This document shows, piece after piece, positions 1 through 8,637 of a stretch of DNA of 64,000 nucleotides (positions are counted from its first letter, which is position 1; every line of letters starts with the position of its first letter). This DNA is from Aliirhizobium wenxiniae. Lineage in GTDB: Bacteria > Pseudomonadota > Alphaproteobacteria > Rhizobiales > Rhizobiaceae. The notes under the pieces were generated by a model. The model was not told the DNA's origin. It was given only the letters and a program-made list of their open reading frames with translations, and searched no databases. The translations under genes were made by a program, and so were the position numbers. Where the stretch lies: contig NZ_JAEUAN010000002.1 of NCBI RefSeq assembly GCF_019511445.1, positions 350,958 to 414,957 on the forward strand, in the 5' to 3' direction.

Positions 1-1
1 C

Positions 2-1387
2 AACTCGATCGACTATTCCCGCTTCTACCCGCACCAGCTGACCGAAGACTTCATCGAGGGCCGCACCCGCGAGGCGGCGCAAAAAATCTATTTCCCGGCA
101 GTGCACCCGCGCGAACCCTATGCGACCGGCCGCAACGTCAAACGCTCGCCCTTCTACGAGCGCGAGAAGGAGCTTGGCGGTTACTTCATGGAACTCGGCG
201 GCTGGGAGCGTGCCCATGGCTACGCCGCCAACGAGCATCTTTTGGAAAAATACGCCAATCAGGTGCCGGTACGCGAGAACGAATGGGACAACCGTCATTT
301 CTGGCGCGTGTCGAATGCCGAACATCTGGCGATGAGCGAGGATTGCGGCATCGTAAACCTCTCGCACTTCCACATGGTCGATATCGAAGGGCCGGACCAT
401 GTCGAGCTGCTGGAATGGCTTTGTGCCGCAAAGATCGGCGGCGACGCCAATATCAGCAAGGGCATCTACACCCACTTCCTCGACGACGAAGGCATGGTGC
501 GCGCCGACTTCACCGTGTTCCGTATGGAAGATCGCTGCCGTCTGGTGAACGGTGCCGATGCCGGCCCGCGCGACTTCCACTACATGAAGCGTGTTGCCGA
601 GGATCGCGGCCTCGACGTAACCATTACCGACGTCTCCGAAAAATTCATCACCATCGGCATCTGGGGCCCGAACGCCCGCGACACGCTGAAGAAAGTCGTT
701 GCCGACCCGGCTGGTCTCGACATCGAAAACTTCGCCTTCGCCGCCATCAAGCCGATCGAGATCGCCGGCAAGCCGGTGACTGCCTTCCGCATTTCCTATG
801 TCGGTGAACAGGGCTGGGAACTGCATATGAAATACGAGGACGGCCTTGCCGTCTGGGACGCTTTGCGCGCCACCAGCGTGATGGCCTTCGGCGTCGAGAC
901 CTATGCAAACTCCCGCCGCATGGAAAAATCGCTGCGCCTGCAGAACGGCGATCTTCTGACCCAGTACAATCTGATCGAGGCAGATCTCGCCCGCCCCAAG
1001 GTCAAGGAAGCCGATTTCCGCGGCAAGGCAAAACATCTGGAATACAAGGCGCGGGCCAACCAGCCGGCCATGCTCTGCACGCTGGTGATGACCGACAACA
1101 CGGATGCGAGCGGTGTCAAGCGCTATCCGGTCGGCGCGATGCCGGTGATCGACCCGGAAACGGGCAAGACGCTGGTCGATGAGTTGGGTCGCATTTCCTA
1201 CACCACCTCGGTCGCCTACGGTCCGACGATCGGCAGGAATATCGCACTTGCCTATCTGCCATGGGATTATTGCCAGGTCGGGAGGAAGCTGGTGGTCAAC
1301 TATTTCAACGAGGACTTTCCGGTGGAGGTGGCGGCAGTTGGTTACAAGCCGCTGTACGATCCGGAGAACTTGAAGCCGAGAACGTAA
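2..1387 (+). CDS. FAD-dependent dimethylglycine/sarcosine dehydrogenase family protein, C-terminal part (5' truncated by window)
   Basis: The open frame runs from base 2 without a start, so the first 461 visible residues are the C-terminal half of a larger protein; family members are around 800 to 850 residues with an N-terminal FAD domain that lies outside the window. Residues about 80 to 360 are a GcvT (aminomethyltransferase) folate-binding fold, and the end is the GcvT C-terminal barrel. The family oxidatively demethylates dimethylglycine, sarcosine or related N-methyl amines and passes the one-carbon unit to tetrahydrofolate. Methionine 34 of the visible frame (base 101) could be mistaken for the start, but the frame and homology continue upstream of it. 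The exact substrate cannot be read from this half. Confidence 0.85.
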   Translation, partial: NSIDYSRFYPHQLTEDFIEGRTREAAQKIYFPAVHPREPYATGRNVKRSPFYEREKELGGYFMELGGWERAHGYAANEHLLEKYANQVPVRENEWDNRHFWRVSNAEHLAMSEDCGIVNLSHFHMVDIEGPDHVELLEWLCAAKIGGDANISKGIYTHFLDDEGMVRADFTVFRMEDRCRLVNGADAGPRDFHYMKRVAEDRGLDVTITDVSEKFITIGIWGPNARDTLKKVVADPAGLDIENFAFAAIKPIEIAGKPVTAFRISYVGEQGWELHMKYEDGLAVWDALRATSVMAFGVETYANSRRMEKSLRLQNGDLLTQYNLIEADLARPKVKEADFRGKAKHLEYKARANQPAMLCTLVMTDNTDASGVKRYPVGAMPVIDPETGKTLVDELGRISYTTSVAYGPTIGRNIALAYLPWDYCQVGRKLVVNYFNEDFPVEVAAVGYKPLYDPENLKPRT

Positions 1388-1399
1388 CCAAGAACTCCG

Positions 1400-1526
1400 T
1401 CATTCCTGTCCTTGTGACAGGAATCCAGCCGACGCGCGGCGGCGCGGCGAGAGGAGTCTTTTCAGCCCAAGGACTTGGGCTGGCTGGATCTCTGTTCCTC
1501 GGGTTTAACCCGAGGAACAGAGATGA
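1400..1526. repeat. Palindromic intergenic repeat element (RIME-like)
   Basis: Between two convergent genes lie three consecutive hairpins. ATTCCTGTC at 1402-1410 pairs with 1416-1424 around a 5-nt loop, CAGCCCAAG at 1463-1471 pairs with 1474-1482, and CTCTGTTCCTCGGGTT at 1490-1505 pairs perfectly with 1507-1522. This mosaic of palindromes resembles rhizobial intergenic repeats. The last hairpin could also stop transcription from either side, although neither strand shows a clean T tract. Confidence 0.6.
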
Positions 1527-1558
1527 GGGAGGAGAGCGTTGCCCGCTCATCAAAAACC

Positions 1559-2950
1559 TCACGCGCTCTGCCGTTGCCCCACCCCGGCATCACCCGCCAG
1601 CTCCCAGGCAATCTCCTCCGCCACCTGTTTCGCCTGGTTGCGGATATCCGGCACGGCGGTGATTTCCCAGAACTGGCCGGCAGTCAGTGCGCCGACGGCG
1701 TAAAGCCTCGGTCGCACCGTTCCATCCGGGCAACAGATGCGCGAGCGGGCATCGACGCTGACGCCGAGGCCAAGCCGGTCCATGCCGATCACCGATGTCT
1801 CGCACATCTGCTGCAACAGCGGCGAATGGGCGATGCCGGCGCGCTCCATGCCGGTACAGTTGACGATCCAGTCGACGGCGATCTCCTGCATCTCGGAAGT
1901 CCCGCGTTTGCGGAAACGGATGCCGATCCGGCCATCGGCTTCCCTGATCTCACGAATGAAACCGGCATGGACCGTCACCGTGCCTGTGTCGATCAGCGGC
2001 TTGAAGCGCGACCAGACCGGCGGGGCAAGCCGGTGCCGGTGAATGTTCCACCAGGCAAGCGCATGCCGCATGAAACGGGATCGTTGTGCATCATTCAGTT
2101 CCTGCCAGAGCTGCTGCGTACGGTGCCGCAACCCATCCATCAGTCCGCGCCAGTCGGCTCCCTCGCGCACCTGCGCACGGAAACCTGCGAGGATGTCGCT
2201 GATCTCGTGGCCCTTTGTCGGCAGCCGAGGTTCGACAGCCTCCGGCTTGATCGTGCTGTGCGGATGCGGAACGAGACCACGCCGGGAAATCACATGGATC
2301 TCGCCACGATGCCCGTGCGAGCGCAGCGACAGCACCTGATCCACCATCGTCAGGCCGGAGCCTAGAATGCAGATATCATCATCGGGTTTGACGGATGAGA
2401 GCCAGCCAAGCCGCCAGGGGTTCTGCACGATGCGGTGACGCATCTTGTCCGGTATGAGGTCAGACGCGATCGGCATTTCAGCATTGCCGACACCGAGGCA
2501 GAGCGCGACATTTCGGGCTCGCAGTACCGTATCATTGTCGAGATGGAATTCGATATCCGTCTCATCCGGCATCATGCAGGCGGTTGCCTTCGCCTTGATG
2601 AAATCGACCGCGACGCGATCATCCCGGCGACGCAACAGCGAGGCAAGCCTGTCCCTCAGATAAAGCCCGTAATCCCCACGCGCAGCAAAATAATCGCCGA
2701 CCGGCTTGCGCCCCTTTTCCCTCAGCCAGTCGAGGAAATCGTCCGGTTCGTCTGGAAAGGCGCTCATCCGCGCGGCAGGCACATTGAGCCGATGCAAGTA
2801 GAATTCGCTGCGATAGGCGGTGCCGCGGCCAAAACCCGGATCGTCGCCGATAATCGCAATCGAGCGCTCGGGCCCGAGCTGGCGCAGAAGATTGATGGTC
2901 AGCGCAATGGCTGAAAAACCGGAACCGACAACAGCGACGTCATAGATCAA
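1559..2950 (-). CDS. FAD/NAD(P)-binding protein (NAD_binding_9 type)
   Basis: A 463-residue flavoprotein. The N terminus has a dinucleotide-binding Rossmann motif (VVGSGFSA, residues 7-14), followed by a region with RGTAY and the C-terminal FAD-contact stretch YAVGALTAGQFWEIT. This is typical of the uncharacterised FAD-NAD(P)-binding family (Pfam NAD_binding_9) found across rhizobia. The start is TTG at 2950, supported by AGGAG 8 nt upstream; no in-frame ATG fits. It faces the preceding gene and is separated from it by the palindromic repeat. The substrate is unknown; distant relatives include hydroxyacylglutathione- or thioredoxin-linked reductases, but the sequence does not point to one. 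Confidence 0.75.
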   Translation of the reverse strand: MIYDVAVVGSGFSAIALTINLLRQLGPERSIAIIGDDPGFGRGTAYRSEFYLHRLNVPAARMSAFPDEPDDFLDWLREKGRKPVGDYFAARGDYGLYLRDRLASLLRRRDDRVAVDFIKAKATACMMPDETDIEFHLDNDTVLRARNVALCLGVGNAEMPIASDLIPDKMRHRIVQNPWRLGWLSSVKPDDDICILGSGLTMVDQVLSLRSHGHRGEIHVISRRGLVPHPHSTIKPEAVEPRLPTKGHEISDILAGFRAQVREGADWRGLMDGLRHRTQQLWQELNDAQRSRFMRHALAWWNIHRHRLAPPVWSRFKPLIDTGTVTVHAGFIREIREADGRIGIRFRKRGTSEMQEIAVDWIVNCTGMERAGIAHSPLLQQMCETSVIGMDRLGLGVSVDARSRICCPDGTVRPRLYAVGALTAGQFWEITAVPDIRNQAKQVAEEIAWELAGDAGVGQRQSA

Positions 2951-3088
2951 GGGTCAACTCCTGCTCTATTTCGGAAAGCCGGCCGCCGTCCCCTTAGGCG
3001 CCCGTTATCACTACCAACCTAGTCGGGATTAAATATCTGTAAAGCCCTCGTTTATGTCAGCCACAGATCATGCCCGGCTGCATAAACG

Positions 3089-3121
3089 AAAAAAGCCGCG
3101 ACATGTTTCCATGCCGCGGCT
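3089..3121 (-). terminator. Rho-independent terminator of the glucose dehydrogenase gene
   Basis: Read on the minus strand, a 12-bp stem (one G-T pair) with a GAAA tetraloop is followed directly by six T. Arms are 3110-3121 and 3094-3105. It starts 26 bases beyond the stop codon of the gene ending at 3147. Confidence 0.85.
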
Positions 3122-3146
3122 CCAATCTTCATCTACGTCGGATCGA

Positions 3147-5576
3147 TCAATCCGGCAGAGCGTAGGCGATCACATAGTCGCCGCGATCGGGCGACTGGCG
3201 GGCGCCGCCGGCCGAGATGACGACATACTGCTTGCCGGTCTTTGGCGACTTGTAGGTCATCGGCGTGCCCTGGCTGCCAACCGGCATGCGAGCCTTCCAG
3301 ATTTCCTTACCCGTCGCACTGTCGAAGGCGCGCAGATAATAGTCCTGGGTGGCCGCGAAGAAGACGAGGCCGCCCTGGGTGGCGAGCGAACCGCCGATGG
3401 TCGGCATGCCGATCGGGATCGGAACGCCCATCTTGATACCCATCGGGCCGGTGTCTTCGACCGTGCCGAGCGGAACCTGCCACTTGATCTTCTGGCTATC
3501 CATGTCGATCGCCGTCAGCGTGCCGAATGGCGGTTCCTGGCAGGGAATGCCAAGAGCGGACAGGAAGCGGTTCTTGTCGACGGCGTAGGGCGTGCCCTTC
3601 ATCGGCACGACGCCCATGACGGTGTTGGTGGCCTCCGAACCGCTGGAAACAGCGGTGGTCGGTGCGGCTTCCTTCATCTGGATCCACAGGCCAAGGCGCA
3701 TGTCGTTGACGAAGATGGTGTTCGTCACCGGGTCGGTAGAGAAACCGCCCCAGTTCATGCCACCCAGCGAACCCGGGAAGTTGAGCGCCAGATCGAGACC
3801 CGGAACCGTGTAGACGCCGTCATAACGCATGCCCTTGAAGGCGATGCGGCACAACAGCTGATCGAACGGGGTTGCACCCCACATGTCGCTTTCGGTCAGC
3901 GTCTGTGCGCCGATCTGCGGCATGCCGACCGACAGTTTCTGCGTCGGTGCATAAGGCTCGTTGGGAATCTTGCCCGGAACGACCGGAACCTCGGCCACTT
4001 CGGTGAGCGGCTGGCCGGTAGCGCGGTCAAGCACCCAGATCTGGCCGGCCTTGGTGCCGAATGTCAGCGCCGGAACCGTCGTGCCATCCTTCTTCTTGAA
4101 GTCGATGAAGGAAGGCTGCATCGGGGTGTCAAAATCCCAGAGGTCGTTGTGAACCGTCTGGTAGACCCATTTTTCGCGGCCGGTCGTGGCATCGAGCGCC
4201 AGCATGGACGCACCGTATTTGTGGTCGAGCGCGGTGCGGGTCGCACCGTAAAGATCGACCGACGGGCTGCCGACCGGCAGGAATACCGTGTTGGATGCCT
4301 CGTCATAGGATGTGCCGGCCCAGACGTTCGGGGTCGAACGCGTATAGGTCTGGCCTTCCGGCGGCAGCTTGGTGATCTCCGGGTTGCCCGGGTCGAATGC
4401 CCAGCGCAGCTCGCCGGTCACGACGTCGAAGCCACGCATGACGCCGCCCGGCATGTCCACCTGGACGTTGTCGGCGATACGGCCACCGATGATGATCGTC
4501 GTGCCCGCAACCGTCGGAGCGGCTGTCAGCACGTATTGCGGATCAGCCGCAGCGCCAAGGCCAACCTTCAGGTCTACCCGGCCATTGGTGCCGAAATCCG
4601 GGCAAAATGCGCCGGTGTCGGCATCAAGCGCGATCAGCTCGGCAGTGATCGTGTTCATGATGATACGGCGCTGGCAAAGCGCGCCTTCGGCAACCGTGAC
4701 CGGGGTGACCGGCGTCGAACCGTCGATCGTCGGCTGCACCAGCGGACGGGCCGCATCGAAATAGGCAAGGCCGCGGCAACGCATCCAGACGGACGACTTT
4801 GCGTTGATCTCGTTCTTCCAGATTTCCTTACCTGTATCGGCCTCGATGGCGATGACATTGTTATGCGGCGTGCACAGGAACACGCGGTCGCCGATCTGCA
4901 GAGGCGTCAACTGGTCTTCGGCACCGCCGCCGCCGGGGCTGATCGGCGTGTCGCCGGTACGATAGGTCCAGGCGACCTGCAATTCCTTGACGTTGTCGCG
5001 GGTGATCTGGTCGAGCGCTGCGAAACGCGAGCCGCCATTGGTGTTGCCATAGGCTTCCCAGTTCTTCTGCTCCTTGGCCGGATCGACCGGAGTGAGCGGC
5101 GCAGGCGTGCCGGAAAAGGCGACAGTCGGGTGCGGCACCATCATGCCAGCGAAACCGGCGACGGAAGCAACGGCAAGAATGGCAGCAACGAGGAAGGACG
5201 GCAAATAGGCAGGCGTCTTGCCGGCAGCCTTGCGCAGCAGCGGGAAGCTCAGCGCAATGACGGTCGCACCGACGCCGAAGGCGAGCAGACGCGAAATCAG
5301 CGGCCAGAAATCAAGGCCAGCATCCCAGACCGCCCACAGAACGGTGGCGATGGTGACGAGGCCGAACAGCAATGCACCGGCAGGCTTGCGAATGATTACC
5401 AGCAGGCCGGCGATGACGATGGCAATCCCGGCCAGCAGAAAATACCAGCTGCCGCCGAGTGAAACGAGCTTTCCGCCGCCAATGGCGAAGAACAGGCCCG
5501 CGAGGACGAGGACGGCACCAAGCACGAACAGCCAGATTTTGGCTATCGCGGACAGGGTACCCTTAGAGGTTTCCAT
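3147..5576 (-). CDS. gcd: Membrane-bound PQQ-dependent glucose dehydrogenase
   Basis: An 809-residue quinoprotein, close to the usual length of about 800. Five transmembrane helices lie in residues 9 to 140, and the rest is a periplasmic eight-bladed PQQ beta-propeller with repeated A-x-D-x-x-T-G-K-E-x-W blade motifs. The family oxidises aldoses, mainly glucose to gluconate, in the periplasm and passes electrons to ubiquinone. The ATG at 5576 was chosen over a TTG six codons upstream because GGAG sits 12 nt before it. No PQQ biosynthesis genes are in the window, so the holoenzyme depends on genes elsewhere or on external PQQ. It has its own terminator and a 400-bp upstream region. Confidence 0.95.
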   Translation of the reverse strand: METSKGTLSAIAKIWLFVLGAVLVLAGLFFAIGGGKLVSLGGSWYFLLAGIAIVIAGLLVIIRKPAGALLFGLVTIATVLWAVWDAGLDFWPLISRLLAFGVGATVIALSFPLLRKAAGKTPAYLPSFLVAAILAVASVAGFAGMMVPHPTVAFSGTPAPLTPVDPAKEQKNWEAYGNTNGGSRFAALDQITRDNVKELQVAWTYRTGDTPISPGGGGAEDQLTPLQIGDRVFLCTPHNNVIAIEADTGKEIWKNEINAKSSVWMRCRGLAYFDAARPLVQPTIDGSTPVTPVTVAEGALCQRRIIMNTITAELIALDADTGAFCPDFGTNGRVDLKVGLGAAADPQYVLTAAPTVAGTTIIIGGRIADNVQVDMPGGVMRGFDVVTGELRWAFDPGNPEITKLPPEGQTYTRSTPNVWAGTSYDEASNTVFLPVGSPSVDLYGATRTALDHKYGASMLALDATTGREKWVYQTVHNDLWDFDTPMQPSFIDFKKKDGTTVPALTFGTKAGQIWVLDRATGQPLTEVAEVPVVPGKIPNEPYAPTQKLSVGMPQIGAQTLTESDMWGATPFDQLLCRIAFKGMRYDGVYTVPGLDLALNFPGSLGGMNWGGFSTDPVTNTIFVNDMRLGLWIQMKEAAPTTAVSSGSEATNTVMGVVPMKGTPYAVDKNRFLSALGIPCQEPPFGTLTAIDMDSQKIKWQVPLGTVEDTGPMGIKMGVPIPIGMPTIGGSLATQGGLVFFAATQDYYLRAFDSATGKEIWKARMPVGSQGTPMTYKSPKTGKQYVVISAGGARQSPDRGDYVIAYALPD

Positions 5577-5986
5577 GGGTGTCTCTAGCTCCAATTGTGG
5601 ATTCGACAGAGTCGACAGTCAAAGGCCACAGCAGTGCCGTCAGGAGCGGAGAAGGTCGTCAAAATCGGTACCGTGCTTCTGTCGAAGAAACGCGAACGGC
5701 AAGCCGAGTGATATGCAATCGGCGGGTCGGAGGCGTCCCTTTCGAGGACTTCGAGGTCGCTTGCCACGCCCTCCCCGCGCGCCAGCGGCAGGCATCCATG
5801 CCCGCGCCTGCGGTATAACGCTGCCTGCGACAAAATGGCAAGAAATATATGTACTATTCCGTACATAATATGTTCAAGAATTCTGAACGACATTTAGTCT
5901 ATTGATAATAGCCGAATTTCCAACTCAAACGAGCATGATCGCGACAAACGGAGTTCGGCAAGAAAATCCGGTAATACTGGCATCGG
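5577..5986. promoter_or_regulatory. Gene-free region upstream of gcd with two adjacent palindromes
   Basis: No credible gene is present; a 102-codon frame at 5893-5585 on the minus strand lacks a ribosome site. The AT-rich part holds TATGTAC (5848-5854) inverted at 5861-5867 around 6 nt, and a near-perfect palindrome GTTC-A-AGAATTCT-GAAC at 5872-5888. Both are about 270 to 310 bases upstream of the gcd start and look like operators, but I cannot assign a regulator. Confidence 0.4.
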
Positions 5987-6262
5987 CTACGGATGTTCTA
6001 CGACGTAAACGCTGCGTAGAGTCCGTGCTTCCCGTTTTACGATGCGCAAAGGCCCGCCCATATCGACAAGAGAATTGAGCTCCCTCAGGACCAGGGCATG
6101 GGCGACCCCGAGAAGCCGGGCAAAAGAGCGACTGTCGAGAGCGATATTTTCTTCGGCGGCAACGATGAGCGCCGCCTGCAGCGATGTCAGCCGCTGGTCT
6201 CTCGCCTGAAGCTCCGCGACCAGACGGAGAAACTGTTCTGTCTGGCCGTTATCCTCGCTCAT
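5987..6262 (-). CDS. Small protein translationally coupled to the FdhF/YdeP-type oxidoreductase
   Basis: A 91-residue acidic protein. Its ATG overlaps the TGA of the preceding molybdopterin oxidoreductase (ATGA, 6259-6262), so the two are almost certainly co-translated. Residues 20 to 88 look like a small winged-helix: helices around LTSLQAALIVAAEE and SFARLLGVAHALVLREL, then a two-strand wing ending VYVVEH. I do not recognise a named family. A chaperone or regulator for the oxidoreductase is possible, but that is inference from coupling only. Confidence 0.7.
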   Translation of the reverse strand: MSEDNGQTEQFLRLVAELQARDQRLTSLQAALIVAAEENIALDSRSFARLLGVAHALVLRELNSLVDMGGPLRIVKREARTLRSVYVVEHP

Positions 6263-8553
6263 GCGGCCACGCGCTTGCGGAACGACACCATGATCGACTT
6301 GGAGGTCGGCGTATCGCTTTCCTCTCCGGCACTGCCCAGCGGCACAAGCACGTTCAGCTCCGGATAATAACCGGCGATGCTACCGCGCGGAATGTCATAG
6401 GGCACGAAGCGGAAATCCCGCGCCACCCGGGAGATCCCATCATCGTAGTCGGTAACCACATCCATCCGGTCACCGGCTTCCGCGCCGATATCCTTCAGGT
6501 CCTCGGGATGGATGAAGATCACCTGGCGTTCGCCATAGACACCCCGATACCGGTCATCCAGACCATAAACGGTCGTATTGTACTGGTCATGCGAGCGAAA
6601 CGTCTGCAAGGCAAAACGTCCGCCGCCCTTGCGGGCGCGCTGGTGCACGGTTTCCTGCGGCAGCGCGACAGCCGAAAAGCACGCCTTGCCCGCCGGCGTG
6701 TTCCATTCGCGATGAGACGCGGTATTGCGCAGATGGAAACCACGCGGCTTGCGGACACGGGCATTGAAATTCTCGAAGCCCGGAATAGTCGCTTCGATGT
6801 GATCGCGGATGAGATCGTAATCATCCGCCAACGCTGCCCAGCGCACGATATCCGTGCCGACCGTCGCTTCGGCAATGCCGGCGATGATGCCGACCTCGGA
6901 GAGAAGATGCGGCGACGCGGGGCGATTGATACCCGCCGATCCGTGCACCATGCTCATCGAATCCTCGACAGTCACAAGCTGCGAATTCCCGAGCGAATTC
7001 AAATCCATCTCGGTGCGTCCTAGGCAGGGCAGGATATAGGAAACCTCGCCCGGCATCAGATGCGAATGGTTCGGCTTGGTGGCGATATTGACGGTGAGCT
7101 TCATGCCGCCCAGCGCCTTCTCGACCAGCGCGCTATCGGGCGTGGCGCGGGCAAAATTACCGCCAAGCCCGATAAATGCCTGCGCGGAACCATCCAGCAT
7201 GGCGCCGATCGCGGCCAGAACATTATGCCCGTCGGCGCGCGGCGCGACAAAACCGAAATGTTTTTCCAGCGCATCAAGGAATGCGGCAGGCGGTTTTTCG
7301 TTGATGCCGACCGTGCGGTCGCCCTGCACGTTGGAATGGCCGCGCACCGGGCAAAGCCCCGCACCTTCCCGCCCGACATTGCCGCGCAGGAACATGAAAT
7401 TGGAGATCTCGCGGATCGTCGCCACCGAATGGAGATGCTGGGTCACGCCCATCGCCCAGGTGCAGATCACCTTTTCGGCCTTGATATAGACGGCCGCCGC
7501 CCGTTCGAGCTCCAGGCGGGTCAGGCCCGACTGATCCTCGATCTCGGCCCAGCTCGTGGCATCGACTGCGGCGCGATATTCGGCAGAACCGGCACAATGT
7601 CCGGCAATGAAGGCATGGTCGAGAACCGATGGTTCGCCAGCGGCTATCGCTGCATCTTCTGCTGCAAGAACAACCTTTGCCATGCCGCGCACGGCCGCCA
7701 TGTCGCCGCCGAGACGTGGCTGGTAATAGTGGTTGGCGATCTCGGTCGAACCGCCGCGCAGCATTTCGATCTTGTCCTGCGGATCGGAAAAGCGTTCCAG
7801 CCCCTTTTCGCGGACCGGATTGAACACGACCACATCCGCACCCCGCATCGCCGCACGGCGAAGATCGCCGAGCATACGCGGATGGTTGGTGCCGGGGTTC
7901 TGGCCGATGACGAAAATCGCATCCGCCTTTTCGAAATCCTCCAGAAGCACCGTACCTTTGCCGATGCCGATCGCCTGTTTCAGCGCAACCCCGCTCGCCT
8001 CGTGGCACATGTTCGAGCAATCGGGAAAATTGTTGGTCCCATAGACGCGCACGAACAGCTGGTAGAGATAGGCCGCCTCGTTGCTGGCCCGGCCGGATGT
8101 ATAGAACTCCGCCCGATCGGGGCTATCGAGACTTTTGAGGATGCCGCCGATCTCAGCAAAGGCATCGTCCCAGGCAACGGGCAGATACCGGTCGCTCGCC
8201 GCGTCATAGCGCATGGGGTGGGTGAGACGACCGTTGAGTTCCAGCTCGTAATCGCTCAGCTTGCGAAGCTCGGAGACCGTGTTGGCTGCAAAGAATGCAG
8301 GCGTGGCGCGCTTTTCCGTCGCCTCCCAGGAAACCGCCTTCACCCCGTTTTCGCAGAATTCGAAGGAAGATCCATGTTCCGGATCACCCCAGGCGCAGCC
8401 GGGGCAGTCGAAGCCGTCCGGCTGGTTGGCCTTCAACATGGTACGGGCGCCGGTAAGCGGCGATCCGCTTTCGAGAAGCCGCTTGCCGCAGCTTTTCAAC
8501 GCGCCCCAGCCGCCGGCGGCAGAGGATTTCTTGCCAATAAACGATGCAGTCAT
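6259..8553 (-). CDS. FdhF/YdeP family molybdopterin oxidoreductase, alpha subunit
   Basis: A 764-residue protein of the bis-MGD oxidoreductase superfamily. The N terminus AAGGWGALK and then GFDCPGCAWGDPEH (Cys50, Cys53) matches the YdeP/FdhF-like branch, which is related to formate dehydrogenase H but is not a proven formate dehydrogenase. E. coli YdeP is linked to acid resistance. MGD-binding stretches such as FVIGQNPGTNHPRM are visible, and the C-terminal half carries the molydopterin-dinucleotide barrel. The ATG fits the family N terminus although no Shine-Dalgarno is visible; a 14-bp perfect palindrome occupies that place. A formate-related role is tempting because a pyruvate-formate lyase cluster lies 25 kb away, but the sequence does not prove it. 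Confidence 0.9.
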   Translation of the reverse strand: MTASFIGKKSSAAGGWGALKSCGKRLLESGSPLTGARTMLKANQPDGFDCPGCAWGDPEHGSSFEFCENGVKAVSWEATEKRATPAFFAANTVSELRKLSDYELELNGRLTHPMRYDAASDRYLPVAWDDAFAEIGGILKSLDSPDRAEFYTSGRASNEAAYLYQLFVRVYGTNNFPDCSNMCHEASGVALKQAIGIGKGTVLLEDFEKADAIFVIGQNPGTNHPRMLGDLRRAAMRGADVVVFNPVREKGLERFSDPQDKIEMLRGGSTEIANHYYQPRLGGDMAAVRGMAKVVLAAEDAAIAAGEPSVLDHAFIAGHCAGSAEYRAAVDATSWAEIEDQSGLTRLELERAAAVYIKAEKVICTWAMGVTQHLHSVATIREISNFMFLRGNVGREGAGLCPVRGHSNVQGDRTVGINEKPPAAFLDALEKHFGFVAPRADGHNVLAAIGAMLDGSAQAFIGLGGNFARATPDSALVEKALGGMKLTVNIATKPNHSHLMPGEVSYILPCLGRTEMDLNSLGNSQLVTVEDSMSMVHGSAGINRPASPHLLSEVGIIAGIAEATVGTDIVRWAALADDYDLIRDHIEATIPGFENFNARVRKPRGFHLRNTASHREWNTPAGKACFSAVALPQETVHQRARKGGGRFALQTFRSHDQYNTTVYGLDDRYRGVYGERQVIFIHPEDLKDIGAEAGDRMDVVTDYDDGISRVARDFRFVPYDIPRGSIAGYYPELNVLVPLGSAGEESDTPTSKSIMVSFRKRVAA

Positions 8554-8564
8554 GACGGATGCTA

Positions 8565-8578
8565 TTGACGATCGTCAA
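8565..8578. promoter_or_regulatory. Perfect 14-bp palindrome TTGACGATCGTCAA
   Basis: The site lies 12 to 25 bases upstream of the ATG at 8553. Its form TTGAC-N4-GTCAA is that of CRP/FNR-superfamily operators, one base per half-site away from the FNR consensus. Being so close to the start it may act as a repressor site or overlap the 5' end of the message. Confidence 0.45.
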
Positions 8579-8607
8579 AAGCGCTTCAAGCCGATTGTTT
8601 ATATGGC

Positions 8608-8628
8608 TCGATAGACAAAACCTATCGA
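8608..8628. promoter_or_regulatory. Inverted repeat TCGATAG-N7-CTATCGA (LysR/OxyR-like half-operator)
   Basis: A perfect 7-bp inverted repeat with a 7-nt spacer containing ATAG-N7-CTAT, the spacing of one OxyR half-operator and of LysR-type T-N11-A sites. It lies about 55 to 75 bases upstream of the oxidoreductase start, in the only gap between it and the DUF779 gene. Confidence 0.4.
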
Positions 8629-8637
8629 CTGTCTTTG

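Noticed and set aside
3054..5462. 802-codon frame antisense to gcd
   Set aside because: Arg/Asp/His-rich without any domain; it covers the gcd terminator and is a mirror of the coding bias of a certain gene.
5585..5893. 102-codon minus-strand frame upstream of gcd
   Set aside because: ATG without ribosome site, no domain, and atypical composition; treated as leader DNA.
6259..8553. Call as true formate dehydrogenase partner of PflB
   Set aside because: The sequence belongs to the YdeP/FdhF-like branch of unproven substrate, has no electron-transfer subunits nearby, and is 25 kb from the pfl genes.
7060..8568. 502-codon frame antisense to the FdhF/YdeP-type gene
   Set aside because: Shadow of a well-supported molybdoenzyme; no start context.
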